Below are positions 1 through 7,835 of a stretch of 64,000 bases of DNA, in pieces. This DNA comes from Burkholderia cepacia (GTDB lineage Bacteria; Pseudomonadota; Gammaproteobacteria; Burkholderiales; Burkholderiaceae). A program made the translations under genes and the position numbers. The stretch covers positions 496,001 through 560,000 of the forward strand of contig NZ_CP073638.1 in the NCBI RefSeq assembly GCF_029962485.1. The letters run 5' to 3'. The notes under the pieces were generated by a model. It saw only the letters and a program-made list of their open reading frames with translations, had not been told where the DNA came from and did not search any database. How positions within the stretch are numbered: position 1 is the first letter of the stretch; the number at the start of each line of letters is the position of its first letter.

Positions 1-51
1 TTGCAGCGAGACCGGATCGGACTCGCCGTACCAACGGAAAGACATCTTCAC
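1..51 (-). CDS. uxuA: Mannonate dehydratase UxuA, N-terminal fragment
   Basis: Only the first 17 codons lie in the window; the rest runs off the left edge. The leftward reading VKMSFRWYGESDPVSLQ matches the conserved start of UxuA, which dehydrates D-mannonate to 2-keto-3-deoxy-gluconate in hexuronate breakdown. A GTG at 51 and an ATG at 45 are both possible starts. The gene is divergent from the GntR regulator that begins at 319, and the shared intergenic region carries UxuR/ExuR-like operators, which supports the assignment. Certainty is limited by the length. Confidence 0.7.
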   Translation of the reverse strand, partial: MKMSFRWYGESDPVSLQ

Positions 52-133
52 TGGAGCGGCTCCTGGCTGGCGGTTCATGCACGGACGACCGGGCGGCATC
101 GTGCCGGCCCGTCGTCGGTGTGCGGATTATGAT

Positions 134-265
134 TGGTATGCCAGTTGTGGTGGATAGTGGTTTACCAGTTATCCACGCAAGCGCTGGCCAACGTAATGTT
201 TCCGGGGATGGACTGTAACCTTGGTCGAACGGCCAATCCGGATGCCGGCCGAAATTGGTGTACCA
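134..265. promoter_or_regulatory. Three UxuR/ExuR-type operators between uxuA and its regulator
   Basis: Three near-palindromes of the form TGGT-N2-RCCA lie at 134-143 (TGGTATGCCA), 158-167 (TGGTTTACCA) and 256-265 (TGGTGTACCA). The enterobacterial UxuR/ExuR box is known to centre on TTGGTATACCAA, so the match is close. The first two are 24 bp apart, the third is 98 bp further on and 53 bp before the regulator ATG. Placement fits repression of both divergent genes. Confidence 0.7.
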
Positions 266-318
266 TTTTGGTGATCCGGTGCCGCGACGGCGCCAGCCAG
301 CCCGTTGCGAGCCTTTCG

Positions 319-1041
319 ATGACCGATCTTTCCAGCCTGCCCGCCAGCCGTGACACCGACGCCGCGGACCGCTCCTATATCGGCCTTGCGCGGCAGATCC
401 ACGCAATGGTGGCCGCCGGCGCGTTCGAAGCCGGCGCGCGGCTGCCGTCGGAGCGCAGCCTGGCCGACCAGTTCGGCGTGAGCCGCACGCAGGTGCGCGA
501 GGCGATCATCGCGCTCGAGGTGCAGGGGATCGTCGAAGTGCGGATCGGCTCGGGCATCTATGTATCGGCAGCCGATGCCGCGCGGCCGGTGACGTTCGAG
601 GTGCCGCGCGGCCCGGGGCCGATCGAGACGCTGCGCGCGCGCGGGCTGATCGAGGCGGAAGTCGCGGCGCTCGCGGCGACCGAACGCAAGGACGCCGATC
701 TCGACCGCCTGTTTTTCTCGCTGACGACGATGCGCGAGCAGATGGACGACAAGGCCGCGTACGACGCAGCCGATCGCCAGTTTCATCTGCGGATTGCCGA
801 ATCGACCGGCAACACGGTGCTGCTGCACATGGTTACTGCGATGTGGGACTGCGCGCGCAGCGATCCGCTGTGGGACAAGATCGAGGAGCATTTCCACTCG
901 ACCGCGCTGCGCGAGGCGTCACAGGAGGATCACCAGCGGATCTTCGCAGCGATCATGGCGCGTGACGCAACCGGCGCACGTGAAGCGATGCGTGCGCACC
1001 TGTCGCGCGTGATCGCCGAGTTCACGCAAGCGTGGCGTTGA
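319..1041 (+). CDS. GntR/FadR-family regulator, UxuR-like
   Basis: A 240-residue DNA-binding repressor of the FadR subfamily. The N-terminal winged helix-turn-helix (about residues 19-88) shows the typical ARLPSERSLADQFGVSRTQV stretch. The C-terminal FCD effector domain (about 100-230) keeps the family pattern around DRQFHLRIAESTGN. An upstream in-frame ATG at 133 would add 62 residues unlike the family and would start inside the first operator, so ATG 319 is preferred. It faces uxuA and three UxuR-type operators, so it probably senses a hexuronate intermediate and controls uronate genes and itself. The ligand is inferred from context. Confidence 0.8.
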   Translation: MTDLSSLPASRDTDAADRSYIGLARQIHAMVAAGAFEAGARLPSERSLADQFGVSRTQVREAIIALEVQGIVEVRIGSGIYVSAADAARPVTFEVPRGPGPIETLRARGLIEAEVAALAATERKDADLDRLFFSLTTMREQMDDKAAYDAADRQFHLRIAESTGNTVLLHMVTAMWDCARSDPLWDKIEEHFHSTALREASQEDHQRIFAAIMARDATGAREAMRAHLSRVIAEFTQAWR

Positions 1042-1202
1042 CGTTCGTTTTCACGGCCCGAAGCGGGCCGGAGTAACTGCGTCGCATTCCGACGCCGACG
1101 CCGGTGAACGTGCATGCCGCGTACGGCTTCTTCCAATTGCGCGACCGTACGATTTATGGTCTCGTTGCGTGATATCGCATCGGCTCGAAAAAGGACAGTC
1201 GA

Positions 1203-2333
1203 ATGCAGCCGGGGGATTCACACGGGGTCCGATTGATCAGGGGAATCGGTGCGCGCATGCGTGCATGCGGTGCCGTGCTCGGGCTGCTCATCGTATTGAC
1301 AATGGGCTTGCTTGCGCCCGTTCCGCCGGCTTTCGCCACCTCTCCCGAAACCGTCAACGACAACGTGCTGCGCGTGCTCGCGTGGCCCGGCTATGCGGAC
1401 AGCGACGTCGTCAGCGCGTTCGAGGCCCAGTTCCACGCGCGCGTCGAAGTGACGTTCGTCGATTCCGACGAAGCGCTGTGGTCGCGGATGCACAGCGCGT
1501 CGCCGCCGCCGTACGACGTGCTGGCCGCGAATACGGCCGAGATCCAGCGCTATGCACACGAACGGCTGCTCGCGCCGATCGACCTGGCGCGCATCCCGAA
1601 CCGGCGGCGGCAGTTGCCGAACTTCCAGCAGCTCGCGACGATCGGCGGGCTCGTGCAGGACAGCGAGACCTACGCGATCCCGTTCACGTATTCGTCGATG
1701 GGGCTGATCTACGACCGCAAGCAGGTACCGGCCGCGCCGCGCTCGATGCGCGAGCTGTGGAATCCGCGCTACCGCGGCAAGGTGCTCGACTTCAACAGCG
1801 CGCAGCACAATTTCTCGTTCACCGCGCTCGCGCTCGGCTATTCCGATCCGTTTCGGCTGTCGTCCACGCAGACGCTTGCGGTCGCGCGCAAGCTGATCGA
1901 CCTGCGCCGCAACCTGCTGACGTATTACACGCTTCCGGAAGAGGCGACCGCGCTGTTCGTCCAACATCGCGCGGCGCTGATGTTCGGCAACTACGGCACG
2001 CAGCAGGTCGAGCTGCTGCGGCGCGCGGGCGCGGACGTCGGCTACGTGATCCCGGAAGAAGGCGCGCTCGCGTGGCTCGACTGCTGGGCCGTCACGCGCG
2101 GCGCGCAACGCCCCGAGCTCGCGTTCGCGTGGATCAACTACATGCTCGAACCGGCGATCGGCACGCTATTGACCGAGCGCCAGGGGCTCGCGAATACGCT
2201 CGAGCCGCCGCCGGGCCTCGACACCGGGCACCAGCATCTCGTGTGGCTGCAGCCCGTCGAGAACATCGCGCGCCGCGAATCGTTGTGGAGCCGCATCGTG
2301 TCGGGCGACCGGCCGGAGCGGTTCGGAAAATGA
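1203..2333 (+). CDS. PotD/PotF-like periplasmic polyamine-binding protein
   Basis: A 376-residue extracytoplasmic solute-binding protein. A long signal peptide (hydrophobic core about residues 22-40) ends in PPAFA, with probable cleavage after Ala45. The mature part has the PotD-like opening NVLRVLAWPGYADSDVVSAF and the family motifs for a spermidine/putrescine binder. A ribosome site (AAAAAGGAC) lies just before ATG 1203; ATG 1257 is an alternative. No permease or ATPase gene is adjacent. Instead its stop overlaps the start of a membrane diguanylate cyclase (ATGA at 2330-2333), an arrangement like Vibrio NspS/MbaA. It may therefore act as the ligand-sensing subunit of a c-di-GMP signalling pair; that role is inference. 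Confidence 0.8.
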   Translation: MQPGDSHGVRLIRGIGARMRACGAVLGLLIVLTMGLLAPVPPAFATSPETVNDNVLRVLAWPGYADSDVVSAFEAQFHARVEVTFVDSDEALWSRMHSASPPPYDVLAANTAEIQRYAHERLLAPIDLARIPNRRRQLPNFQQLATIGGLVQDSETYAIPFTYSSMGLIYDRKQVPAAPRSMRELWNPRYRGKVLDFNSAQHNFSFTALALGYSDPFRLSSTQTLAVARKLIDLRRNLLTYYTLPEEATALFVQHRAALMFGNYGTQQVELLRRAGADVGYVIPEEGALAWLDCWAVTRGAQRPELAFAWINYMLEPAIGTLLTERQGLANTLEPPPGLDTGHQHLVWLQPVENIARRESLWSRIVSGDRPERFGK

Positions 2334-4105
2334 TCCGCCTCGGCCTCACGTCGAAACTGTCGGTGCTGTTCGCCTGCATCGGCGTGATCGCGTCCGGCAC
2401 GACCGGCTACTACGCGTATCGCGCCAACCGCGCGATGCTCGTGCAGGAGGCGCAGCACAACCTGCTGATGTCGACGCAACTGCTCGGGCAACGCTTCACG
2501 ACCGCGCTGGCGGACGTTGCCGACGATGCGCTCGTGCTCGCCCAGTTGCCGTCGTCCGCGTTCGTTGCCGGTGGCGACGATCCGGACATCGCACGACGCA
2601 CGCGACTCGAGCAGGTGTATTACAGCTTCATGCGAAACCATCCGGAATACCTGCAGATCCGCCTGATCGCGAGCGGGCATTTCGGGATCGAACGCATCCG
2701 TGTCGATCGCGATGCGCGCGGCATCGTCGTGCTGCCCGAAAACGCATTCCAGGAGAAAGGGCAGTTTTCCTATGTATTCGATACGCTCGCGACGGCGCCC
2801 GGCCACATCTACCTGTCGCCGATCGTGATCAACCACGAGACGGGGTCGCACGCCGCCGAAGGACTGCCGATCCTGCGGGTGGGCACGCCGGTCGTCGACA
2901 CGTCGGGGCGGACGGTTGGCGCGCTCGTCGTCGACGTCGAGCTTTCGCGCGTGTTCGACCGGCTCGAGCGCGACTTGCCGGAAGACTATGCGGTCTATCT
3001 CGCGAACGAGTGGGGCGATTTTCTCGTGCATCCCGATCCGGCGCAGACGTTCGGTTTCGATCGCGGCAGGCGCGTGCTGATGCAGGACCGCTTTACCGCC
3101 ACGCGCGCGTTGTTCGACAACGTGCAAGCGAACGTGACGCTCAACGGCCTCGCTCAGCCCGACGTGGCGCCGGGCCAGATGTACGCGTTCACGCACACGC
3201 CGTTCGGGCACGACGAGGGCAACCGCTTCGTCGTGCTCGGCATGGCGCGTCCGCTCGCGGACGTGCTGGCGCCGGCCGGCGTGCTCGGCGAGCGGATCGT
3301 CCGGATGGTGCTCGTGTCGAGCCTGCTGGCGGTGATCCTCGCGATCCTGTTCGCGCGTGCGATCACGCGGCCGCTGCAGACGCTGGCGCGTGCCGCGACG
3401 CACGTATTCGACGATTCGGCCGCCGAGCAGCTGCCGATCGCGCGCGCCGATGAGATCGGCGTGCTCGCGCGCTGTTTCGACAGCATGCGTGTCGAGATCC
3501 GCACGCAGGTCGCGATGCTGCGTGCGAAGCAGCAGGAGCTTGCACACCTCGCCGGCCACGACCCGCTCACGGCGCTACCGAACCGCCTGTTGTTCATGGA
3601 GCATCTCGATGCCGCAATCCGGCATGCGGCGGCCGTGCGCGAAGGGCTGGCCGTGATGTTCGTCGACCTCGACCGCTTCAAGCAGATCAATGACCAGCAC
3701 GGCCACTCGGCCGGCGATCGCACGCTCGTCGCGGTCGCGAAGCGGCTGAGCCTCGTGCTGCGCAACGGCGACATGGTCGCGCGACTCGGCGGCGACGAAT
3801 TCATCGTGTTGATCGCGGACGTGCGTTCGCCGGCGGTGATCGGCGATGTTGCGTCGCGCATCCAGATCGTGTTGGCCGAGGAACTGGAGTTCGGCGATCG
3901 GCGTGTGGCGGTCGGCGCAAGCATCGGCGTCAGCGAGTTTCCGGCCGACGGCGCGTCGGCCGAGGAACTGCTCGTCAAGGCCGACGCGGCGATGTACGCG
4001 GCGAAGGCGTCCGCGCAGTGCGCATGCGTGCGTTATCAGGATTTGGTGCGGGGCGGTATCGCGAGGGATGAAGGCGACCGGGTCGCATCGGGCGGCAGCC
4101 GTTGA
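2330..4105 (+). CDS. Membrane diguanylate cyclase (periplasmic Cache-HAMP-GGDEF)
   Basis: A 591-residue inner-membrane enzyme expected to make c-di-GMP from two GTP. The order is: TM helix about residues 8-28, large periplasmic Cache-like sensor (about 30-320), second TM about 325-345, HAMP, then a GGDEF domain (about 408-570). The active-site motif GGDEF is intact at 487-491. RNGD at 478-481 is an RxxD inhibitory site five residues upstream, so product feedback is likely. There is no EAL domain. Translation is coupled to the PotD-like gene by a 4-bp overlap. Other in-frame starts upstream lie inside the preceding gene and are rejected. Confidence 0.88.
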   Translation: MIRLGLTSKLSVLFACIGVIASGTTGYYAYRANRAMLVQEAQHNLLMSTQLLGQRFTTALADVADDALVLAQLPSSAFVAGGDDPDIARRTRLEQVYYSFMRNHPEYLQIRLIASGHFGIERIRVDRDARGIVVLPENAFQEKGQFSYVFDTLATAPGHIYLSPIVINHETGSHAAEGLPILRVGTPVVDTSGRTVGALVVDVELSRVFDRLERDLPEDYAVYLANEWGDFLVHPDPAQTFGFDRGRRVLMQDRFTATRALFDNVQANVTLNGLAQPDVAPGQMYAFTHTPFGHDEGNRFVVLGMARPLADVLAPAGVLGERIVRMVLVSSLLAVILAILFARAITRPLQTLARAATHVFDDSAAEQLPIARADEIGVLARCFDSMRVEIRTQVAMLRAKQQELAHLAGHDPLTALPNRLLFMEHLDAAIRHAAAVREGLAVMFVDLDRFKQINDQHGHSAGDRTLVAVAKRLSLVLRNGDMVARLGGDEFIVLIADVRSPAVIGDVASRIQIVLAEELEFGDRRVAVGASIGVSEFPADGASAEELLVKADAAMYAAKASAQCACVRYQDLVRGGIARDEGDRVASGGSR

Positions 4106-4135
4106 TCATCGGTCGGCAAAACATGCGCTGCAAAC

Positions 4136-4166
4136 GCAACGAGCCCGTCATGGACGGGCTCGTTGC
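4136..4166. terminator. Bidirectional hairpin between convergent genes
   Basis: A perfect 14-bp stem (GCAACGAGCCCGTC, 4136-4149, with its complement at 4153-4166) closes a 3-nt loop. It sits between the end of the diguanylate cyclase gene and the end of the leftward DUF4148 gene. There is no U-tract on either side, so strength is uncertain. Confidence 0.65.
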
Positions 4167-4202
4167 ATGGCCGGACTGCGCGCGATGCGCGCAGCGGCTG
4201 AC

Positions 4203-4502
4203 TTAGTGGCCGAAGTAGACCGAGTCGTGCGCGGGTTGCGGCTTGACGGCCGGTGCGCCACCCTGGACGGTTGCGGCCGGTTGTGCACCGTAGCCGCTGT
4301 TGTCGGCGCCGCGTACGCGGGCTTGGGCGGCCTGGATGTCGGCCGGGTAGTACGGGCTCGACAGGCCCGGCTTGTAGCCGGCGTTTTCGAGCTGGACCAG
4401 TTCGTTGCGCACCTGGGCGCGGGTCACGGTGCTTTGGGCGAATGCGCCGAACGAAGCGGACAGGGCAACAGCTGCAACGACTGCGGAAACGAGCGATTTC
4501 AT
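4203..4502 (-). CDS. DUF4148 small secreted protein
   Basis: A 99-residue protein with a clear signal peptide (MKSLVSAVVAAVALSASFGAFAQ, cleavage likely after FAQ or AFA). It is followed by the DUF4148 region with TRAQVRNELVQLENAGYKPG and a second conserved block around YYPADIQAAQARV. The family is largely confined to Burkholderiaceae, is periplasmic and has no known function. The ribosome site GGAGG precedes ATG 4502. In-frame codons upstream to 4718 do not resemble the family and are left out. Confidence 0.88.
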   Translation of the reverse strand: MKSLVSAVVAAVALSASFGAFAQSTVTRAQVRNELVQLENAGYKPGLSSPYYPADIQAAQARVRGADNSGYGAQPAATVQGGAPAVKPQPAHDSVYFGH

Positions 4503-4781
4503 GATGACCTCCGATGTTTTTGGCTTTCCGCGTTCGACACCATGTCGTAAGCGGTTGATTACATCGTAGGCTTCGGCGGACCTAGGGTAAACGTGAGTTT
4601 TAGTGAAAGATCGTTGCCGGTGGAGTAATAATTCCGCGATAAATCTCTTCGGTCCCCATTGGGTATTGCCGGATTTGCAATGGAACGGCGGTGGGGGCGC
4701 GGCGCGGACGGCGCGCACGGGCGGGCGCCCGGCGATAGCGGAAAGCGGGGATGGATGCGGGCGGGTGGCGGGGAGGCCGGC

Positions 4782-5036
4782 TCAGACGTCGTCGTCGATT
4801 TCCTTGCGCTCCCGGCGTTCCTCGTTGCCGCGGCGCGCGCGCAGGCGCTGCCGCGACAGGACGGCGATCACCTGCTGGGTCGGCGCGCCGGACGGCAGTT
4901 CGTTGCGGATGCGATCGGGCACCATCGGCAGGCCCGCACGCTGCCGGCGCAGCGCCTTGGCGATTGCCCGGCGGCATTCGTCCCCGTGGCAATCCCATTC
5001 ATCGCGGATTCTCTGGCAATAACGGCATTGTTCCAT
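4782..5036 (-). CDS. Small cysteine-rich hypothetical protein
   Basis: An 84-residue basic protein that I do not recognise. The N-terminus MEQCRYCQRIRDEWDCHGDE places cysteines as C-x2-C-x8-C-x4-C, which could bind a metal. The C-terminal third is highly charged (repeated Arg/Glu and a final IDDDV). It lies 53 bp beyond the end of dsdA on the same strand, read away from it. No signal peptide or membrane segment is seen. Coding status rests on the regular cysteine spacing and codon-position GC, so confidence is moderate. Confidence 0.5.
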   Translation of the reverse strand: MEQCRYCQRIRDEWDCHGDECRRAIAKALRRQRAGLPMVPDRIRNELPSGAPTQQVIAVLSRQRLRARRGNEERRERKEIDDDV

Positions 5037-5089
5037 CCGGACAGTCTAACCGGTCTTCGGGAACGGGGCAGAGCGCCGGGCGGCACGCC

Positions 5090-6409
5090 TCAGGCGCCGG
5101 GCACGGCGAGCGCCTTCGCGTGGGACTGGAAGCGGCGGTGTTCTTCCGGCGGAACGAGCGAGCCGCCGGTTGCCCAGATGACGTGCGTGGACGCGCGCAT
5201 GTCGATCGCGTGGCGGCGCAGGTAGTCCCTGCCGGCCGGTGATTGGGCCAACCAGCCTGGCCCGCCGACGGCGGCTGCGGCCGACGGCTCCAGTTCCACT
5301 CCCGTGGAGCGTTGAACCGCGAGCAATTGCGTGTAGAGCTGCGCGTCGCTGACCGTGAAGACGCCCGACAACTGCGACGCCATCAGCGGGCTGACCAGAT
5401 GCGAGGCCTGCGCGACCGCCAGGCCATCGGCTTCGGTCCGGTTGTCGAGGCCGATGTCGTAGACGGACACCGGCGTGCCTGCGCCGGCGGCGAGCTGGAC
5501 GAGCATGCATGGCGCCGCGACAGGCTCGGCGAAAAAGCAATGCACGTGCTCGCCGAACAGCGCCTTGAGGCCATACGTGATGCCGCCCGGCGCGCCGCCG
5601 ACTCCGCACGGGAGATGGACGAAGAGCGGATGCGCGGCGTCCACGCGGCGGCCCGATTCGGCAAGCTGCGCGGCGAGATGGCGGGCGCTCGCCGCGTAGC
5701 CGAGGAACAGCATCAGCGAGCCTTCGTCGTCGACGAAATGGCCGCGTGGTTGATCGCGCGCCTGCGATCGACCGGCGGCGACCGCTTGCGCGTAATCGCC
5801 GTCGTGCTCGACGACGCGGACACCACGGTTGCGCAGGCGTGCCTTTTTCCACGGCTTCGCATCGGTCGACATGTGGACGACCGATTCGAACCCCAGCGCG
5901 GCGGCCATCACGCCGATGCTCAAGCCGAGATTGCCGGTGCTGCCCACGACGACGGTATGCGTGGCGAACAACGCGCGCGCGGCGGCCGACGCGAGAATCC
6001 GCCGGTCGCCCTCGGGGGCGATCAGCCCGTGTTCGATCGCAATCGACTCGGCGAGCGCGAGCACTTCATGAAAGCCGCCGCGCGCCTTGATCGAACCGGC
6101 CACCGGCAATGCGTCGTCGCGCTTGATGAACCAGGCACCGTGCGCGTCGTCCGCGTGCGACAACGCGCGCTGCAAGTCGTCCGCCGGCATCAGCGGCGAT
6201 TCGATTTTTCCGGCGGTGGCCGCGAGTTCCGGAAACAACTCGGCCATCAGCGGCTCGCAGCGCGCCAGTCTCGCTTCGGCCGCCGCGATCGCGTCGAACG
6301 AAGGGGCGCCCTGCGGCAACGGGCGGCCGGCTTCCGGGTTCAGCCACAGCAGCGGTTGACGGGATTGCAGTCTGGCTAATAGATCGGCGGGTTGAAGCGT
6401 AGCGGTCAC
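5090..6409 (-). CDS. dsdA: D-serine dehydratase (D-serine ammonia-lyase)
   Basis: A 439-residue fold-type II PLP enzyme converting D-serine to pyruvate and ammonia. The PLP lysine is Lys108 in AGSIKARGG. The phosphate-binding loop GSTGNLGLS is at about 156-164, and PCGVGGAPGG follows near residue 280. Length and sequence follow E. coli DsdA throughout. No ATG fits the family start; GTG at 6409 gives the expected N-terminus VTATLQPADLLARL. The gene is divergent from a DsdC-like LysR regulator, as in enterobacteria, but no DsdX permease is adjacent. Likely role: D-serine detoxification and use as carbon or nitrogen source. Confidence 0.92.
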   Translation of the reverse strand: MTATLQPADLLARLQSRQPLLWLNPEAGRPLPQGAPSFDAIAAAEARLARCEPLMAELFPELAATAGKIESPLMPADDLQRALSHADDAHGAWFIKRDDALPVAGSIKARGGFHEVLALAESIAIEHGLIAPEGDRRILASAAARALFATHTVVVGSTGNLGLSIGVMAAALGFESVVHMSTDAKPWKKARLRNRGVRVVEHDGDYAQAVAAGRSQARDQPRGHFVDDEGSLMLFLGYAASARHLAAQLAESGRRVDAAHPLFVHLPCGVGGAPGGITYGLKALFGEHVHCFFAEPVAAPCMLVQLAAGAGTPVSVYDIGLDNRTEADGLAVAQASHLVSPLMASQLSGVFTVSDAQLYTQLLAVQRSTGVELEPSAAAAVGGPGWLAQSPAGRDYLRRHAIDMRASTHVIWATGGSLVPPEEHRRFQSHAKALAVPGA

Positions 6410-6488
6410 GGAGCGGCCTTGTGTTCGTTGAGCGGGATACAAGGCTGAAATGCTACGATTCAAGGCGACTGCGCAAAAGCGCCGATTT

Positions 6489-6504
6489 CTAATCCATGCA
6501 TTAG
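6489..6504. promoter_or_regulatory. Candidate LysR box between dsdA and dsdC
   Basis: CTAAT-N6-ATTAG forms an interrupted palindrome in the 109-bp divergent region, 15 bp before the regulator ATG. It has the T-N11-A shape of LysR-type binding sites. Assignment to the adjacent DsdC-like protein is inference. Confidence 0.45.
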
Positions 6505-6518
6505 CCTGACTTATATCG

Positions 6519-7469
6519 ATGAGACTGGACGGTTCGATCCTCGGTGCGTTGCTCTGCTTTGAAACGGCCGGCCGGCTGTTGAGCTTCACGAAGACGGCGC
6601 AGGCGTTCAACCTGACGCAAAGCGCCGTGAGCCAGCAGATCCGGAATCTGGAGGACCGGCTGGGCTATCCGCTGTTCGTGCGCCAGGCGCGCGGGTTGAG
6701 GCTGACGGAGAAGGGCGCGATCCTGCTCGGGACGATGTCGGGCGCATTCGGCGATATTCATCGCACGCTTCAGGCGCTCGGCATGTCGGATGCGCCGCTG
6801 CAGGTCAGTTGTCTGCCGTCGCTTGCATTGCAATGGCTGATGCCGCGCCTGACCGGATTTCACCGGCAGCAGCCGGCCGTGTCGGTGCGTGTGCAGGCCG
6901 AATTCCAGGTGCTGGACCGCGAGGCGATGGAGACCGGCGACATCGACGTGGCCGTGCGCTATGACCCGGTGCAATACGGTCGACTGCATGCCGAGGTCAT
7001 TCTCGACGAGATTCTGTTCCCGGTCGCCACGCCGGCGTATCTGGCGCAGCATCCGGCGTTCGCCAGCGGGGCGTCGCCGGACGGCGTCGTGTTGCTGCAC
7101 GATGCCGCGCCGTGGGTCGGCGCGCCCGAGTTCGTCGAGTGGCGTACGTGGCTGGAGGCCGTCCGGCCGGCGTGGATCGCGCATCTGGACGGGCCTCAGT
7201 TCAATTTTTCCAGCCTGGCGATCACGGCCGCGTTGAACCATCAGGGTGTCGCGATGGCGCGCGCCGCGCTCGTGCATGACGAGATTCAGAGCGGACGGCT
7301 CGTCGATGTGTTCGGCGCACACGTGCGTGCGCCGGCGCGCTACGTGCTGCTGTCACGCAACCCGGACGACCCGCGAACCGCCGCCTTTTCGGACTGGCTC
7401 AAGGCCGAGTGCGTGCGCTTCCGTGAAGCCCGGTCGCGCGTGCCGTCGAAGGCGGAGCGGCACGCATGA
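6519..7469 (+). CDS. dsdC: LysR-family activator, DsdC-like
   Basis: A 316-residue LysR regulator. The N-terminal helix-turn-helix covers about residues 8-65 (FTKTAQAFNLTQSAVSQQIR) and the periplasmic-binding-protein-like effector domain about 90-300. It is transcribed divergently from dsdA with 109 bp between them, the arrangement of dsdC-dsdA in other proteobacteria. It therefore probably activates dsdA in response to D-serine and represses itself. The sequence is close to the GcvA/DsdC subgroup (VSQQIRNLEDRLGYPLFVR), so a GcvA-like role cannot be excluded without comparison. Confidence 0.78.
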   Translation: MRLDGSILGALLCFETAGRLLSFTKTAQAFNLTQSAVSQQIRNLEDRLGYPLFVRQARGLRLTEKGAILLGTMSGAFGDIHRTLQALGMSDAPLQVSCLPSLALQWLMPRLTGFHRQQPAVSVRVQAEFQVLDREAMETGDIDVAVRYDPVQYGRLHAEVILDEILFPVATPAYLAQHPAFASGASPDGVVLLHDAAPWVGAPEFVEWRTWLEAVRPAWIAHLDGPQFNFSSLAITAALNHQGVAMARAALVHDEIQSGRLVDVFGAHVRAPARYVLLSRNPDDPRTAAFSDWLKAECVRFREARSRVPSKAERHA

Positions 7470-7589
7470 TCGATGCCGCCGGATGGCTGGATCGGAGTGC
7501 GAAGCAATGTGGTTGAAGACGTGGCGGCAAACTACAGTTTCCCGTCCCTCGCCATACGGATTGCTTGCGCATGGACGGGGCCGGTCGCC

Positions 7590-7670
7590 TTATCTGAGGG
7601 ACCAGATGCCCCAGATCGCGATCAACAGGCCAAGGCCGAACCCGCAGCCCAGCAACACATAGGTTTCCAT
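7590..7670 (-). CDS. 26-residue single-pass membrane peptide
   Basis: A short open frame from ATG 7670 to TAA 7590 encodes METYVLLGCGFGLGLLIAIW followed by GIWSLR. That is one hydrophobic helix of about 18 residues with a positively charged tail, a typical bacterial small membrane protein. It lies 165 bp downstream of the TSUP permease gene on the same strand and could be its auxiliary peptide, but I recognise no family. The ribosome site is weak (AGAGA, about 8 bp upstream). Support is the hydrophobicity pattern and position only. Confidence 0.5.
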   Translation of the reverse strand: METYVLLGCGFGLGLLIAIWGIWSLR

Positions 7671-7835
7671 TTCGTGTCTCTGAAAACGTGGCAGCGCCGA
7701 TGTCGGCATCAGCGTGCGAACAGCACAGTCGGCAGCGTATCGTCGGCGTTGCCGGCCGGAGCGATACGCCGGGTCCGCGAATACTACGCGTTGCAGCTTT
7801 CAGAACGCATGCGCGACCGGTAATGGCGCCGCTTG

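Noticed and set aside
1054..1070. Hairpin CGGCCCG-AAG-CGGGCCG after the GntR gene as terminator
   Set aside because: Only a 7-bp stem and no U-tract; kept out of the feature list as too weak.
1169..2329. Upstream extension of the diguanylate cyclase frame
   Set aside because: The in-frame codons overlap the PotD-like gene and give Arg/Ala-rich sequence with no domain; the cyclase proper starts at 2330.
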